Positions 16,597 through 24,877 of a stretch of 64,000 bases of DNA are shown here, one piece after another. Every line of letters starts with the position of its first letter. The stretch's first letter is position 1. The translations under genes were made by a program, and so were the position numbers. Location: assembly GCA_004558035.1 (NCBI GenBank), contig SFEJ01000006.1, positions 1 to 64,000 on the forward strand, written 5' to 3'. This DNA is from Opitutia bacterium. Its GTDB lineage: Bacteria; Verrucomicrobiota; Verrucomicrobiae; Opitutales; UBA953. The notes beneath the pieces were generated by a model. The model was not told the DNA's origin. It searched no databases and worked only from the letters and a program-made list of their open reading frames with translations.

Positions 16597-17133
16597 TCAG
16601 AAAAAAAGGAGCGAGGCAAGATTCGCGGCGCCGAGCAGCAGCAGCGCGCCGCCGACCGCGCGGGAACGCCCGGGCGTGCGCGTCGAAAACGCAAGTGCGT
16701 CGCGCAGCACGTAAGGCGCGGCGCCGACCCAGAGCGCGCCGACGATCAGCAGATACGCCGTTCCCGCGAGCACGCACGAGCGCGGCGTCTGCCCGAAGCC
16801 GATTTTGAGCAGCTCGTTGCAGACGAAGAGCGTCAGCACCGCGAGCGCGCGCAACGGCAGAAGGTCCGCGAGAAATCTGAACGCGAGCACGCCCGCCCCG
16901 CCGAAGAGCACGAAGAAGCTCCAGCGCGGGAAGCCCGCCAGATCGACTTCGCCGATCGTCGCGAGGTGATACGCGAACCACGCGAGCGCCGCCGCCCAGA
17001 GCAGATTGCCCGCGGCGCGGGAACGCGGAAACGCGGTCAGCGCGGGCGCGAGACGCGTTCCCGCGAAGAAGAGCGCCGCTCCCGCCGCGCAGAAGACGCC
17101 GCCCGTGAGCGCGTATGCCGAAAAAAGATTCAT
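16597..17133 (-). CDS. Integral membrane protein of unknown function
   Basis: This 178-residue, very hydrophobic protein has about six predicted transmembrane helices separated by short loops, including LAWFAYHLATIGEVD and FFVLFGGAGVLAFRFLADLL. Its stop codon is one base from the gmk start, so it is the first gene of a two-gene operon. I do not recognise the family. The Ala/Leu-rich composition and arginines on one side of each helix look like an ordinary inner-membrane protein. Confidence 0.65.
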   Translation of the reverse strand: MNLFSAYALTGGVFCAAGAALFFAGTRLAPALTAFPRSRAAGNLLWAAALAWFAYHLATIGEVDLAGFPRWSFFVLFGGAGVLAFRFLADLLPLRALAVLTLFVCNELLKIGFGQTPRSCVLAGTAYLLIVGALWVGAAPYVLRDALAFSTRTPGRSRAVGGALLLLGAANLASLLFF

Positions 17134-17569
17134 TGCGCCAAGCCTACGCTTCGCCGCCGTCGGAGTGAAGCCAAGAAACGCGCGGCGGAGAAGGATTTTC
17201 GCGAACGCGTCGGATTCCCCTGCGAGAACGCCTGTAAAACCAATGCTCTGGGGGAGAAATCCTCGAGATTTTTTAGCCGCGGAAACTCACGGAAACGCGC
17301 GGCGGTTTCGAGGAAGCGGCGTTTCGGCGCTTTTCCGTGGAGATTTCCGTGAGCTTCCATGGTCAGGAAAAAAGGAGTTTTCGTCTGCGGATTTCGAGGA
17401 AGCGGCAGGTAAGCAAAGCGTGGAGCCATGCCGCCTTTCCCCTTTAAAACTTTTTTGACTTCTCGGTTTTTCTTTGCGCCTTGGCGTCTTGGCGGGAGAA
17501 TTTGCGTCTGCGGATTTCGCGAAATTCGCGGTTCCGCGTTCCCGCGGATCTCCGTGAGCACTGAAAACG
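17134..17569. other. Intergenic region without a gene
   Basis: About 435 bases between a membrane-protein gene and the 3' end of the pyruvate oxidoreductase gene. I see imperfect direct repeats (TCGAGGAAGCGGC near 17308 and 17395; GTCTGCGGATTTCG near 17382 and 17509), the CGCCTTGGCGTCTTGGCG word near 17477, and one CGTTCCCGC near 17538. No coding potential is apparent. Confidence 0.5.
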
Positions 17570-17601
17570 AAAAAGCCGTTCCCGCGGGGAGCGGGAACGG
17601 C
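17570..17601 (-). terminator. Terminator of the pyruvate oxidoreductase gene, built from paired uptake-like words
   Basis: GCCGTTCCCGC (17575-17585) and GCGGGAACGGC (17591-17601) form an 11-bp perfect stem. Read on the minus strand it is followed by TTTTT, and it lies 24 bases after the stop codon of the gene at 17625-21185. Confidence 0.9.
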
Positions 17602-17624
17602 TTTCTTGTCGCGGAAGCGGAGGA

Positions 17625-20600
17625 TTATTCCGCCTTCGGGGCCGGTTCGTAGGCCTTCTTCGATTCCTGGTAGTAGTGGAATCGATTGGAGATTTCCTCC
17701 TGCGCCTTCGCGTAGAGCTCGGCGGCGTGCGCCGGGTTCGCGCGCTGCAGGCCCTTGAATCGCGTTTCGAGGTTCATGAAGTCCTGAAGCGCGGTCTTCG
17801 GCACGGGCGTGTCGAGCGTGAACGGATTCTTGCCGAGCGCGATGTTCGCCGGATTGTAGCGGAAGATCGGCCAGTAGCCGGATTCGACCGCGACCTTCTG
17901 GTGCGCCGTGCCGTCCGCGAGGTTGCGGTAGCCGTGGGCGATGCAGTGCGCGTAGGCGATGATGATCGCCGGGCCGTCGTAGGCTTCGGCTTCCTTCATG
18001 GCCTGGAGCACCTGCGTGTCCTTGTAGCCGAGCGAGACGCGCGCGACGTAAACGTGGCCGTACTGCACGGCGATCTGCGCGAGGTCCTTCTTCGGGAGCT
18101 TCTTGCCCGCCGCGGCGAATTTCGCGACCGCCGCGATCGAGGTGGACTTGGACATCTGTCCGCCCGTGTTGGAATAGACTTCCGTGTCGAGGACGAGAAT
18201 CTTGATGTTCTTGCCCGAGGCGATCGCGTGGTCGAGTCCTCCGTAGCCGATGTCGTACGCCCAGCCGTCGCCGCCGACGATCCAGACGTTCTTCTTGACG
18301 AGGAATTCGGAGAGCGCGGCGAGGCGCTTGGCTTCCGGCGTTCCCGCGGCTTCGAGCTTCTTGTTCAGCTCGGCGACGCGTTCGCGCTGCGCGGCGATGT
18401 CGGCTTCGGTGGTCTGCGGCGCTTCGAGAATCGCCTTGGCGAGTTCTTCGCCGCCCGTTCCCGCGGCTTCGGCGAGAGCCTGGCGCGCGATTTCGGTCTT
18501 CTTGTCGATCGCGTAGCGCATGCCGAGGCCGAATTCAGCGTTGTCTTCGAACAGCGAGTTCGCCCAGGCCGGGCCGCGGCCGTCCTTATTGACGGAGTAA
18601 GGCGTCGTGGGCAGGTTGCCGCCGTAAATCGAGGAGCAGCCGGTGGCGTTGGCGATGTAGGTGCGGTCGCCGAAGAGCTGCGTCATCAGCTTGATGTAGG
18701 GCGTTTCGCCGCACGCGGAGCAGGCGCCGGAGAATTCGATGAGCGGCGTCATGAACTGCGAGTCGCGGATCGTGTTGCCGAGCTTCGTGCGGTCCGGATC
18801 GGGAAGATCCATGAAGAAGTCCCAGTTCTTCGCCTCGGCTTCGCGCAGCGGCGGCTGGGGCGCCATCATGAGCGCGTGGCGCGTCGGATCGTTCTTGTCC
18901 TTGCCGGGGCAGACGTGCGTGCAGATCGTGCAGCCCGTGCAGTCTTCCGGAGCGACCTGGATGGTGAACAGCGTTCCCGGGAAGTCCTTCGCCTTGAAGG
19001 GCACACCCTTGAAGGTTTCGGGGGCGCCCGCCTTGAGCGCTTCCGGGTAGAACTTCGCGCGGATCGCGGCGTGCGGACAGATCGTCACGCACTTGTTGCA
19101 CTGAATGCAGAGTTCCGGATTCCAGACGGGAATCTGGTCGGCGAGGTCGCGCTTTTCGAAACGCGTCGTCGCGGAGGGGAACTTGCCGTCCGCGGGCATC
19201 GCGGAGGTCGGGATGAGGTCGCCCTTGTTCGCGATCATCATCGCCTGCACGCGCTTGAAGAATTCCGGCGCGCCCTTATATTCCGGGAGCGTCTGCGGCT
19301 TCGCGTCGGCGTCCGGCGTCGCGGGAACTTCGATTTCATGCAGGTTGGCGAGCGAGTTGTCCACCGCCTTGAAGTTCATCTGCACGACTTCCTCGCCCTT
19401 CTTGGCGTAGGTCTTTTCGATGGACTTCTTGATCTGCGCGATGGCTTCGTCCTTCGGGAGAATGTTCGCGAGCGCGAAGAAGCACGCCTGCATGACGGTG
19501 TTCGTGCGGCCCTTCATGCCGGATTCGGCGGCGACCTTCGAAGCGTCGATGACGAAGACGCGGAGCTTCTTGGCGATGATCTCCTCCTGCCATTCCTTGG
19601 AGAAGCGCTTCCACGTTTCCGCGGGCGCGAACGGCGAGTTCAGCAGAATCGTCGCACCCGGCATCGCGTATTCCAGAATCGGCTGGCGGCCGATGAAGAC
19701 GTACTGCGAGCACGCCACGAAGCCCGCCTTCTGGATGAGGTAGGCGGAACGGATCGGACGCGGGCCGAAACGCAGGTGGGAGACCGTCGAGGCGCCGGAC
19801 TTCTTGGAGTCGTACACGAAGTAGCCCTGCGCGAAGTTCGGCGTCTGTTCGCCGATGATCTTGATGGAGTTCTTGTTCGCGCCGACCGTGCCGTCCGCGC
19901 CGAGGCCGACGAAGACCGCGCGCTTGACGTCGTCCGCCTCGATGTCGAACGCGTTGTCCCATTCGAGCGAGGTGTGCGTCAGGTCGTCGTAGATGCCGAT
20001 CGTGAAGCGTTTCTTCGGAGCGGGCTTGGCGAGCTCGTCGTAGATCGCCTTGACCATGCCCGGGTTGAATTCCTTGGAGCCGATGCCGTAGCGGCCGCCG
20101 ATGATGGTCGGCATCGCCTTGCCGGATTCGGCGTAGGCGGCGAAGACGTCGAGCAGCAGCGGTTCGCCGAGCGAGCCGGGTTCCTTCGTGCGGTCGAGCA
20201 CGGCGAGGCTCTTCGCCGTCGCGGGAACGGCCTTCAGGAACGCTTCCGCGTCGAACGGCAGGAACAGGCGGACCTTGACGAGGCCGAGCTTCGCGCCCTG
20301 CGCGTTGAGCGCGTCGATCGTCTCTTCGATCGTTTCGCAGGACGAGCCCATGGAGACGATGACGCGGTCCGCGTCCGGAGCTCCGTAGTAGTCATAAAGG
20401 TGATACTGGCGGCCGGTGACTTCCGCGAACTTGTCCATGAGGTTCTGTACGATTCCGGGAACGGCGTCGTAGTATTTGTTGACGGCTTCGCGGCCCTGGA
20501 AATAGACGTCCGGATTCTGCGCGGTGCCGTGGACGTTCGGGCGCTCCGGCGACATGGCGCGGGCGCGGAAGGCGGCGATGTCCTCTTCGTCGATGACGGC

Positions 20601-21185
20601 GCGGATTTCGTCGTCGGAAAGCGTCTGAATCTTGGAGACTTCGTGCGAGGTGCGGAAGCCGTCGAAGAAGTGCATGAACGGCACGCGCGACTTGAGCGAA
20701 GCCGCGTGGGCAATGAGCGCCATGTCCTGCGCCTCCTGCCCGGAAGTGGAGTTGAGCATGACGAAGCCCGTCGAGCGGCAGCTCATCACGTCGGAGTGGT
20801 CGCCGAAGATCGAGAGCGCGTTCGTCGCGAGCGCGCGCGCCGTCACGTGCATCGTGAACGGAATGAGCTCGCCGGCGATCTTGTACATGTTGGGGATCAT
20901 CAGCAACAGGCCCTGCGAGGCGGTGAACGTCGTCGTCAGCGCGCCCGCGAGCAGAGAGCCGTGCACGGCGCCCGCGACGCCGGCCTCGGACTGAAGCTGC
21001 TCGATACTCGGGGTGTTGTTCCAGAGATTGGGCATCTTCTTCGCCGACCATTCGTCGCACGATTCCGCCATCGGGGAGGAAGGCGTAATCGGGTAAATCG
21101 CGATTACCTCGCTGAGTCTGTAGGCGACGGAAGCGACGGCTTCGTTCGCGTCCATCGTTTTGAATTTGGATGTAGATTTTGCCAT
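17625..21185 (-). CDS. nifJ: Pyruvate:ferredoxin (flavodoxin) oxidoreductase
   Basis: This 1,186-residue single-chain PFOR oxidatively decarboxylates pyruvate to acetyl-CoA and reduces ferredoxin or flavodoxin, a mark of anaerobic metabolism. The domains are in the usual order: an N-terminal pyrimidine-binding domain (YPITPSSPMAE), domain II, the gamma region, a 2x[4Fe-4S] ferredoxin domain (CIQCNKCVTICPHA near 692 and CTGCTICTHVCPGKD near 747), and a C-terminal TPP domain with GGDGWAYDIGYGGLDH and the NTGGQMSKST loop. The start is the ATG at 21185; an upstream in-frame ATG adds only a short basic stretch. A strong terminator follows. It is the largest central-metabolism gene in the window. 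Confidence 0.96.
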   Translation of the reverse strand: MAKSTSKFKTMDANEAVASVAYRLSEVIAIYPITPSSPMAESCDEWSAKKMPNLWNNTPSIEQLQSEAGVAGAVHGSLLAGALTTTFTASQGLLLMIPNMYKIAGELIPFTMHVTARALATNALSIFGDHSDVMSCRSTGFVMLNSTSGQEAQDMALIAHAASLKSRVPFMHFFDGFRTSHEVSKIQTLSDDEIRAVIDEEDIAAFRARAMSPERPNVHGTAQNPDVYFQGREAVNKYYDAVPGIVQNLMDKFAEVTGRQYHLYDYYGAPDADRVIVSMGSSCETIEETIDALNAQGAKLGLVKVRLFLPFDAEAFLKAVPATAKSLAVLDRTKEPGSLGEPLLLDVFAAYAESGKAMPTIIGGRYGIGSKEFNPGMVKAIYDELAKPAPKKRFTIGIYDDLTHTSLEWDNAFDIEADDVKRAVFVGLGADGTVGANKNSIKIIGEQTPNFAQGYFVYDSKKSGASTVSHLRFGPRPIRSAYLIQKAGFVACSQYVFIGRQPILEYAMPGATILLNSPFAPAETWKRFSKEWQEEIIAKKLRVFVIDASKVAAESGMKGRTNTVMQACFFALANILPKDEAIAQIKKSIEKTYAKKGEEVVQMNFKAVDNSLANLHEIEVPATPDADAKPQTLPEYKGAPEFFKRVQAMMIANKGDLIPTSAMPADGKFPSATTRFEKRDLADQIPVWNPELCIQCNKCVTICPHAAIRAKFYPEALKAGAPETFKGVPFKAKDFPGTLFTIQVAPEDCTGCTICTHVCPGKDKNDPTRHALMMAPQPPLREAEAKNWDFFMDLPDPDRTKLGNTIRDSQFMTPLIEFSGACSACGETPYIKLMTQLFGDRTYIANATGCSSIYGGNLPTTPYSVNKDGRGPAWANSLFEDNAEFGLGMRYAIDKKTEIARQALAEAAGTGGEELAKAILEAPQTTEADIAAQRERVAELNKKLEAAGTPEAKRLAALSEFLVKKNVWIVGGDGWAYDIGYGGLDHAIASGKNIKILVLDTEVYSNTGGQMSKSTSIAAVAKFAAAGKKLPKKDLAQIAVQYGHVYVARVSLGYKDTQVLQAMKEAEAYDGPAIIIAYAHCIAHGYRNLADGTAHQKVAVESGYWPIFRYNPANIALGKNPFTLDTPVPKTALQDFMNLETRFKGLQRANPAHAAELYAKAQEEISNRFHYYQESKKAYEPAPKAE

Positions 21186-21343
21186 AACTGCCGCAATTTT
21201 GCGCTTCCCCCGCCTCCGATTCAACGCAAAAACGCGCGGGAAAAGAAGAACGCTCCCGCGCGCGGAGCGCTCTCTTTAAGCTTTGCCCCTTAACCTTTTT
21301 TCTGTGTCGCCAGGCGCGGGGAGAAAAGGCAGACTCGCGGACG

Positions 21344-22648
21344 ATGAAAGCGTTCCCCCGAAAAATTTTCTTCCGGCGGCGCGTCGCGTTCGCCGCGTGC
21401 GCGCTCGCGGCGGCGTGCGGCGTTCCCGCCGTCGAAAGCCTCGCCGGACCGGAAGCGCCCGAAGCCTCCGAGGACGCGTCCCGCGAAGCGGCGGAGTTCG
21501 CGCGCGCCGCGGAAAAATTCTGGGGCGAACCCGCGGAGGCGCTTTTCGACGTCGGCGGACTTTGGGCGGGGCGCCGCGCCCAGAAGACGGAGACGGGCGA
21601 CAAGGTCGTCGAGACGCTGTTTTCCGTCTATCTGCGCGGCGAAAAAATTCTCGGGCTTCCCGCGGAGGAGGCGAAGGCGCGCGCGCGCGACGGTCGGCTC
21701 GTCGAAATCGAAATCATGTTCTTCAACAAAGGCGATTCCGCGGCGCGCGAGGGTTTCGGCAGCAAAAGCGGAAAGTCCTCGGACGAAAAGGAGAAGTTCG
21801 TCCGCAAAAGCTGGAAGGCGAGCTTCGAAGCCGTGCGGGAACGCCTGGCGCCGCTGGGCGAGGAGACGCGCGGGCGCGCGGGAACCTCCAAACTGCGCCG
21901 CCGCGTTTCCGTCTGGAAAAGCGGCGAAACGGCGTTCGTGCTCGAGGCGGAGGAAAACGAATTCGTCCGCGTTTCCGTCGTTCCCGCCGCCGGGCTGAAG
22001 GAGACGCTTTCGGGCAAGGCGGACCGCGCGGACGCGGACGTGCGCAAGAGCGTCGTGCGCCGCCCGAACGGCGACGTCTTCATCGACGGGCTGCCGATGA
22101 TCGACCAGGGCGGCAAGGGCTACTGCGTTCCCGCGACCGTCGAGCGCGTGCTGCGCCACTACGGCGTCGGCGACGTGGACATGCACGAAATCGCCGAGCT
22201 CGCGGGAACGGGCGTCGGCGGCGGAACCTCCGTCCGCGAAGTCGTCGGCGGCCTCGCTCCCGTCGTCAAAAAAAGCCGTCTGAAATTCGCCTCCGTGCCG
22301 ATGAATTTTTCGAAGATCAAAGTCTGCGCGGACAAAGGCGTGCCGATGATGTGGTGCATGTTTTCGGCGCCCGAATATCTGGCGCGTCTGCGCGAAAACA
22401 CGCTCGCGAGAGAGGACGCGGCGGACTTTTCCGCCTTCGCGCGCGGGCTGCGCCGGCAGGCCGTGCCCAAGATTTCGGGCGAGCTGCGCAAATACGCGCA
22501 CATGTGCCTCATCATCGGCTACAACGCGAAGACGAAGGAAATCTGCGTCTCCGATTCCTGGGGCGATTCCGCCGCCGAACGCTGGATCCGCTTCGAGGAC
22601 GCCCTCGCCTTCTCGCAGAAGGAGCCGCTCTGGATTCTGGAGCGCTGA
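21344..22648 (+). CDS. Secreted C39-like (papain-fold) cysteine peptidase
   Basis: This 434-residue protein has an N-terminal twin-arginine-like or Sec signal (RRRVAFAACALAAACG) in which Cys25 could be a lipid-attachment site, although the lipobox is imperfect. Residues 60-240 are charged and unassigned. The C-terminal part is a Peptidase_C39_2-type domain: GLPMIDQGGKGYCVPATVERVLRHYG with nucleophile Cys261, HMCLIIGYN with His386, and CVSDSWG with Asp404. The substrate is unknown. It stands alone, with 158 bases to nifJ on one side and 90 bases to the LysM gene on the other. Confidence 0.75.
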   Translation: MKAFPRKIFFRRRVAFAACALAAACGVPAVESLAGPEAPEASEDASREAAEFARAAEKFWGEPAEALFDVGGLWAGRRAQKTETGDKVVETLFSVYLRGEKILGLPAEEAKARARDGRLVEIEIMFFNKGDSAAREGFGSKSGKSSDEKEKFVRKSWKASFEAVRERLAPLGEETRGRAGTSKLRRRVSVWKSGETAFVLEAEENEFVRVSVVPAAGLKETLSGKADRADADVRKSVVRRPNGDVFIDGLPMIDQGGKGYCVPATVERVLRHYGVGDVDMHEIAELAGTGVGGGTSVREVVGGLAPVVKKSRLKFASVPMNFSKIKVCADKGVPMMWCMFSAPEYLARLRENTLAREDAADFSAFARGLRRQAVPKISGELRKYAHMCLIIGYNAKTKEICVSDSWGDSAAERWIRFEDALAFSQKEPLWILER

Positions 22649-22738
22649 GGGCGCCGAAAAATCCCGTCGGGCGTTCCCGCGCCGCCTCAAAATTTTTCTC
22701 GCGGAGGCGCGGCACTTCGCGGATACTCTCCGCAGAAC

Positions 22739-23359
22739 ATGGCGAATTCATTTTTCACGATTTCAAAAATTGCGTTTTTGGCGTTCTGCGCCGCGGCGTT
22801 CCCGCAGGGGCTCTTCGCCCAACAGCAGCCGTCGGCGCGCCAGGTCGCCGCGCTCATTGAGGAAGTGACCGCGCTGCGCGACGAAGTCAACCGTCTGCGC
22901 ATGGACGTCGAAGACCTCCGCGAACAAAACGCCGCGCTGCAGGAGAAGAGCGCCTCCGCCAAAAACCGGGGCGCCGATTTCGCCGCGGAACTCGCCGCGC
23001 TGCGCGTCGAGTTCGGAGGCAGGCTCGAAGCGCTCCGCCGCGAACTGTCCGCCGAAATCGAAAAGCGCCTCGCGCGCGCGAACGCCGAGACGAACGCCGC
23101 GCTGAAGGAATTCCGCCGCCAGGTCAACGAGGCGCTCGATTCCGCCGCCAAATCCGCTCCGAAAACGCCCGCGCCGACGGCGGAGCCGAAGGATCTTCCC
23201 GCGAGCGGCATTCAATACAAAATCCGCGCCGGCGACACGCTGACCAAGATCGCGCGGGAACAGCGTTCCAAGATCGCGTGGATTCTTTACGTCAATCCCG
23301 GTCTGAATCCCGACCGGCTGCCCGCGGGCAAGGAAATCGTGATCCCGCAGGCGGACTGA
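22739..23359 (+). CDS. Secreted coiled-coil protein with C-terminal LysM domain
   Basis: This 206-residue protein has a signal peptide (about 1-27, ending LFAQ), a long coiled coil (about 38-140, with heptads such as VTALRDEVNRLRMDVEDLREQNAALQ split by short breaks), a proline-rich linker, and a LysM module (about 158-204: YKIRAGDTLTKIA to VIPQAD). LysM binds peptidoglycan, so a periplasmic cell-wall-associated role is likely. It is 30 bases upstream of parB in the same direction and may be co-transcribed with it. Confidence 0.85.
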   Translation: MANSFFTISKIAFLAFCAAAFPQGLFAQQQPSARQVAALIEEVTALRDEVNRLRMDVEDLREQNAALQEKSASAKNRGADFAAELAALRVEFGGRLEALRRELSAEIEKRLARANAETNAALKEFRRQVNEALDSAAKSAPKTPAPTAEPKDLPASGIQYKIRAGDTLTKIAREQRSKIAWILYVNPGLNPDRLPAGKEIVIPQAD

Positions 23360-23389
23360 GCTTTTCATCTTTTCGGATAAGGAAAAAAC

Positions 23390-24388
23390 ATGGCGCAGCC
23401 CAAGAAAAAATTCGGCCTCGGCAGAGGCGTCAACAACATCATTTCGCAGTCCGCCGTGAAGAAGGCGGCGGAGGCTTCGTTCCGCAGAAACGCCGCTCCG
23501 GCGCCCGTTCCCGCGGCGCCCGCCGCTCCCGCGGGAACGCCCGCCGCGGCGAAGACTGCGGTGCCGATTCCGCCCGCCGCCGGAGCCGCGCCCGCGTCTC
23601 CGTTCCGGGAAATCCCGATCGCGGCCGTCTCCGCCTCGCCGAACCAGTCCCGCAAGAATTTCGACGGCGGAGCGCTCGACGAGCTCGCCGACTCCATCCG
23701 CGCCGAGGGACTCATGCAGCCGATCGTCGTGCGCGAAAAGGCGAAGGGCGAATTTCAGCTGATCGCCGGCGAGCGCCGTCTGCGCGCCTGCCGCATCGTC
23801 GGCATGAAGACGATTCCCGCGCGCGTGATGAAGGCGAGCGACGCCTCCAGCGCGGCGATGACGCTCATCGAAAATCTGCAGCGCGAAGACCTCGACCCGA
23901 TCGAGGAAGCCTTCGGCATCGGCAGCCTGATGCGCGACTTCAATCTGACGCAGGAGGCGGTTTCCGAGCGCATCGGCAAGGCGCGTTCGTCCGTCGCCAA
24001 CGCGCTGCGCCTGCTCTCGCTCGACCGCGAGATTCAGGGCTACGTCGGCAAGGGACAGCTCAGCGTCGGCCACGCGAAGGTGCTGCTCGGCGTCGAGAAC
24101 GAGATGGAGCGCCTGCTGCTCGCGCGGCGCTTCGTCGAGTCCGGATGCAGCGTGCGCGACGCCGAAAAGCTCGCGAAGAAAATCCGCGAAGGCAAGACGG
24201 CCTCCGCCACGGCGGACGTTCCCGTCGTGCGCGAGATTTCGCAGGAGATCTTCAACATCGAAAAGAATCTCTGCTCGCGTCTGCACGCGAAGGTGCAGGT
24301 CAAGCACGGAAAGACTTCCGGAAAAATCATCATCGAGTACCACGGGAACGACGATCTCGCGCGGCTGCTCGAATGCTTCGGCATGTAA
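23390..24388 (+). CDS. parB: Chromosome-partitioning protein ParB
   Basis: This 332-residue ParB/Spo0J-type CTPase and DNA clamp has an N-terminal basic start (KKKFGLGRG, ParA-interacting region in the family), an Ala/Pro-rich linker, and the N-domain with PNQSRKNFD, GLMQPIVVR and the CTP-binding GERRLRA box (127-133). The helix-turn-helix parS-binding domain (LTQEAVSERIGKARSSVANALRLL) and a C-terminal dimer domain follow. No parA lies next to it, which is unusual. A parS-like site is present at 4153-4168. The repeated Pro-Ala codons of the linker contain several uptake-like words (VPA and AGT codons). Confidence 0.93.
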   Translation: MAQPKKKFGLGRGVNNIISQSAVKKAAEASFRRNAAPAPVPAAPAAPAGTPAAAKTAVPIPPAAGAAPASPFREIPIAAVSASPNQSRKNFDGGALDELADSIRAEGLMQPIVVREKAKGEFQLIAGERRLRACRIVGMKTIPARVMKASDASSAAMTLIENLQREDLDPIEEAFGIGSLMRDFNLTQEAVSERIGKARSSVANALRLLSLDREIQGYVGKGQLSVGHAKVLLGVENEMERLLLARRFVESGCSVRDAEKLAKKIREGKTASATADVPVVREISQEIFNIEKNLCSRLHAKVQVKHGKTSGKIIIEYHGNDDLARLLECFGM

Positions 24389-24404
24389 TCGGATTTCAAC
24401 GACA

Positions 24405-24791
24405 ATGTCCCAACGAACCGTCCGCGTCAACGAACTGCTCCGCCTCGAAATCAGCGAAACGCTGCACCGCCGCTGGCAGAGCGAAAGCGCCCGCATCACC
24501 GTCACCTGCGTCGAGATTTCGTCCGACCTGCGCGAGGCGCGCGTGTTTTATTCCGTCATCGGCGGAGCCGAAGAACGCGCCGCCGCGCGCCGGCTCTTCG
24601 AGCGCGTCGGCAAGACGCTGCGCATGGAAGTCGCCCGCCGCGTCATTCTGAAGTACACGCCCGCCTACCGCTTCGTCGAGGACAAGGGAGCCGCCGCGGG
24701 CGCGTCGGTCATCGACCTGCTCGACCGCGTCGCCGAAGAGGACGCCGCCCGAGACAGGAAATACGGCTCCGACGCAGCCCCCGAGTCCTGA
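24405..24791 (+). CDS. rbfA: 30S ribosome-binding factor RbfA
   Basis: This 128-residue KH-type protein assists late 16S rRNA processing and 30S maturation. It has the family start VNELLRLEISETLHRRW, ITVTCVEISSDLREARVFYSV, and the conserved LKYTPAYRFVED near the end. It is 16 bases after parB. infB, nusA and truB are the usual neighbours, but here truB is elsewhere. Inverted uptake-like words follow the stop codon. Confidence 0.92.
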   Translation: MSQRTVRVNELLRLEISETLHRRWQSESARITVTCVEISSDLREARVFYSVIGGAEERAAARRLFERVGKTLRMEVARRVILKYTPAYRFVEDKGAAAGASVIDLLDRVAEEDAARDRKYGSDAAPES

Positions 24792-24795
24792 TTTC

Positions 24796-24834
24796 CGCGC
24801 GGGAACGCTTCGGGCGAAAAAACGTTCCCGCGAA
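24796..24834 (+). terminator. Inverted pair of uptake-like words after rbfA
   Basis: CGCGGGAACG (24798-24807) and CGTTCCCGCG (24823-24832) can form a 10-bp stem with a 15-base loop. An A-run lies in the loop and there is no T-run after the stem, so this is a weaker terminator candidate than those at 15887 and 53127. Confidence 0.5.
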
Positions 24835-24877
24835 GCGCGCGATTGTCTTTGAGCGGGAAATCGCGTAAGATTGCGGC

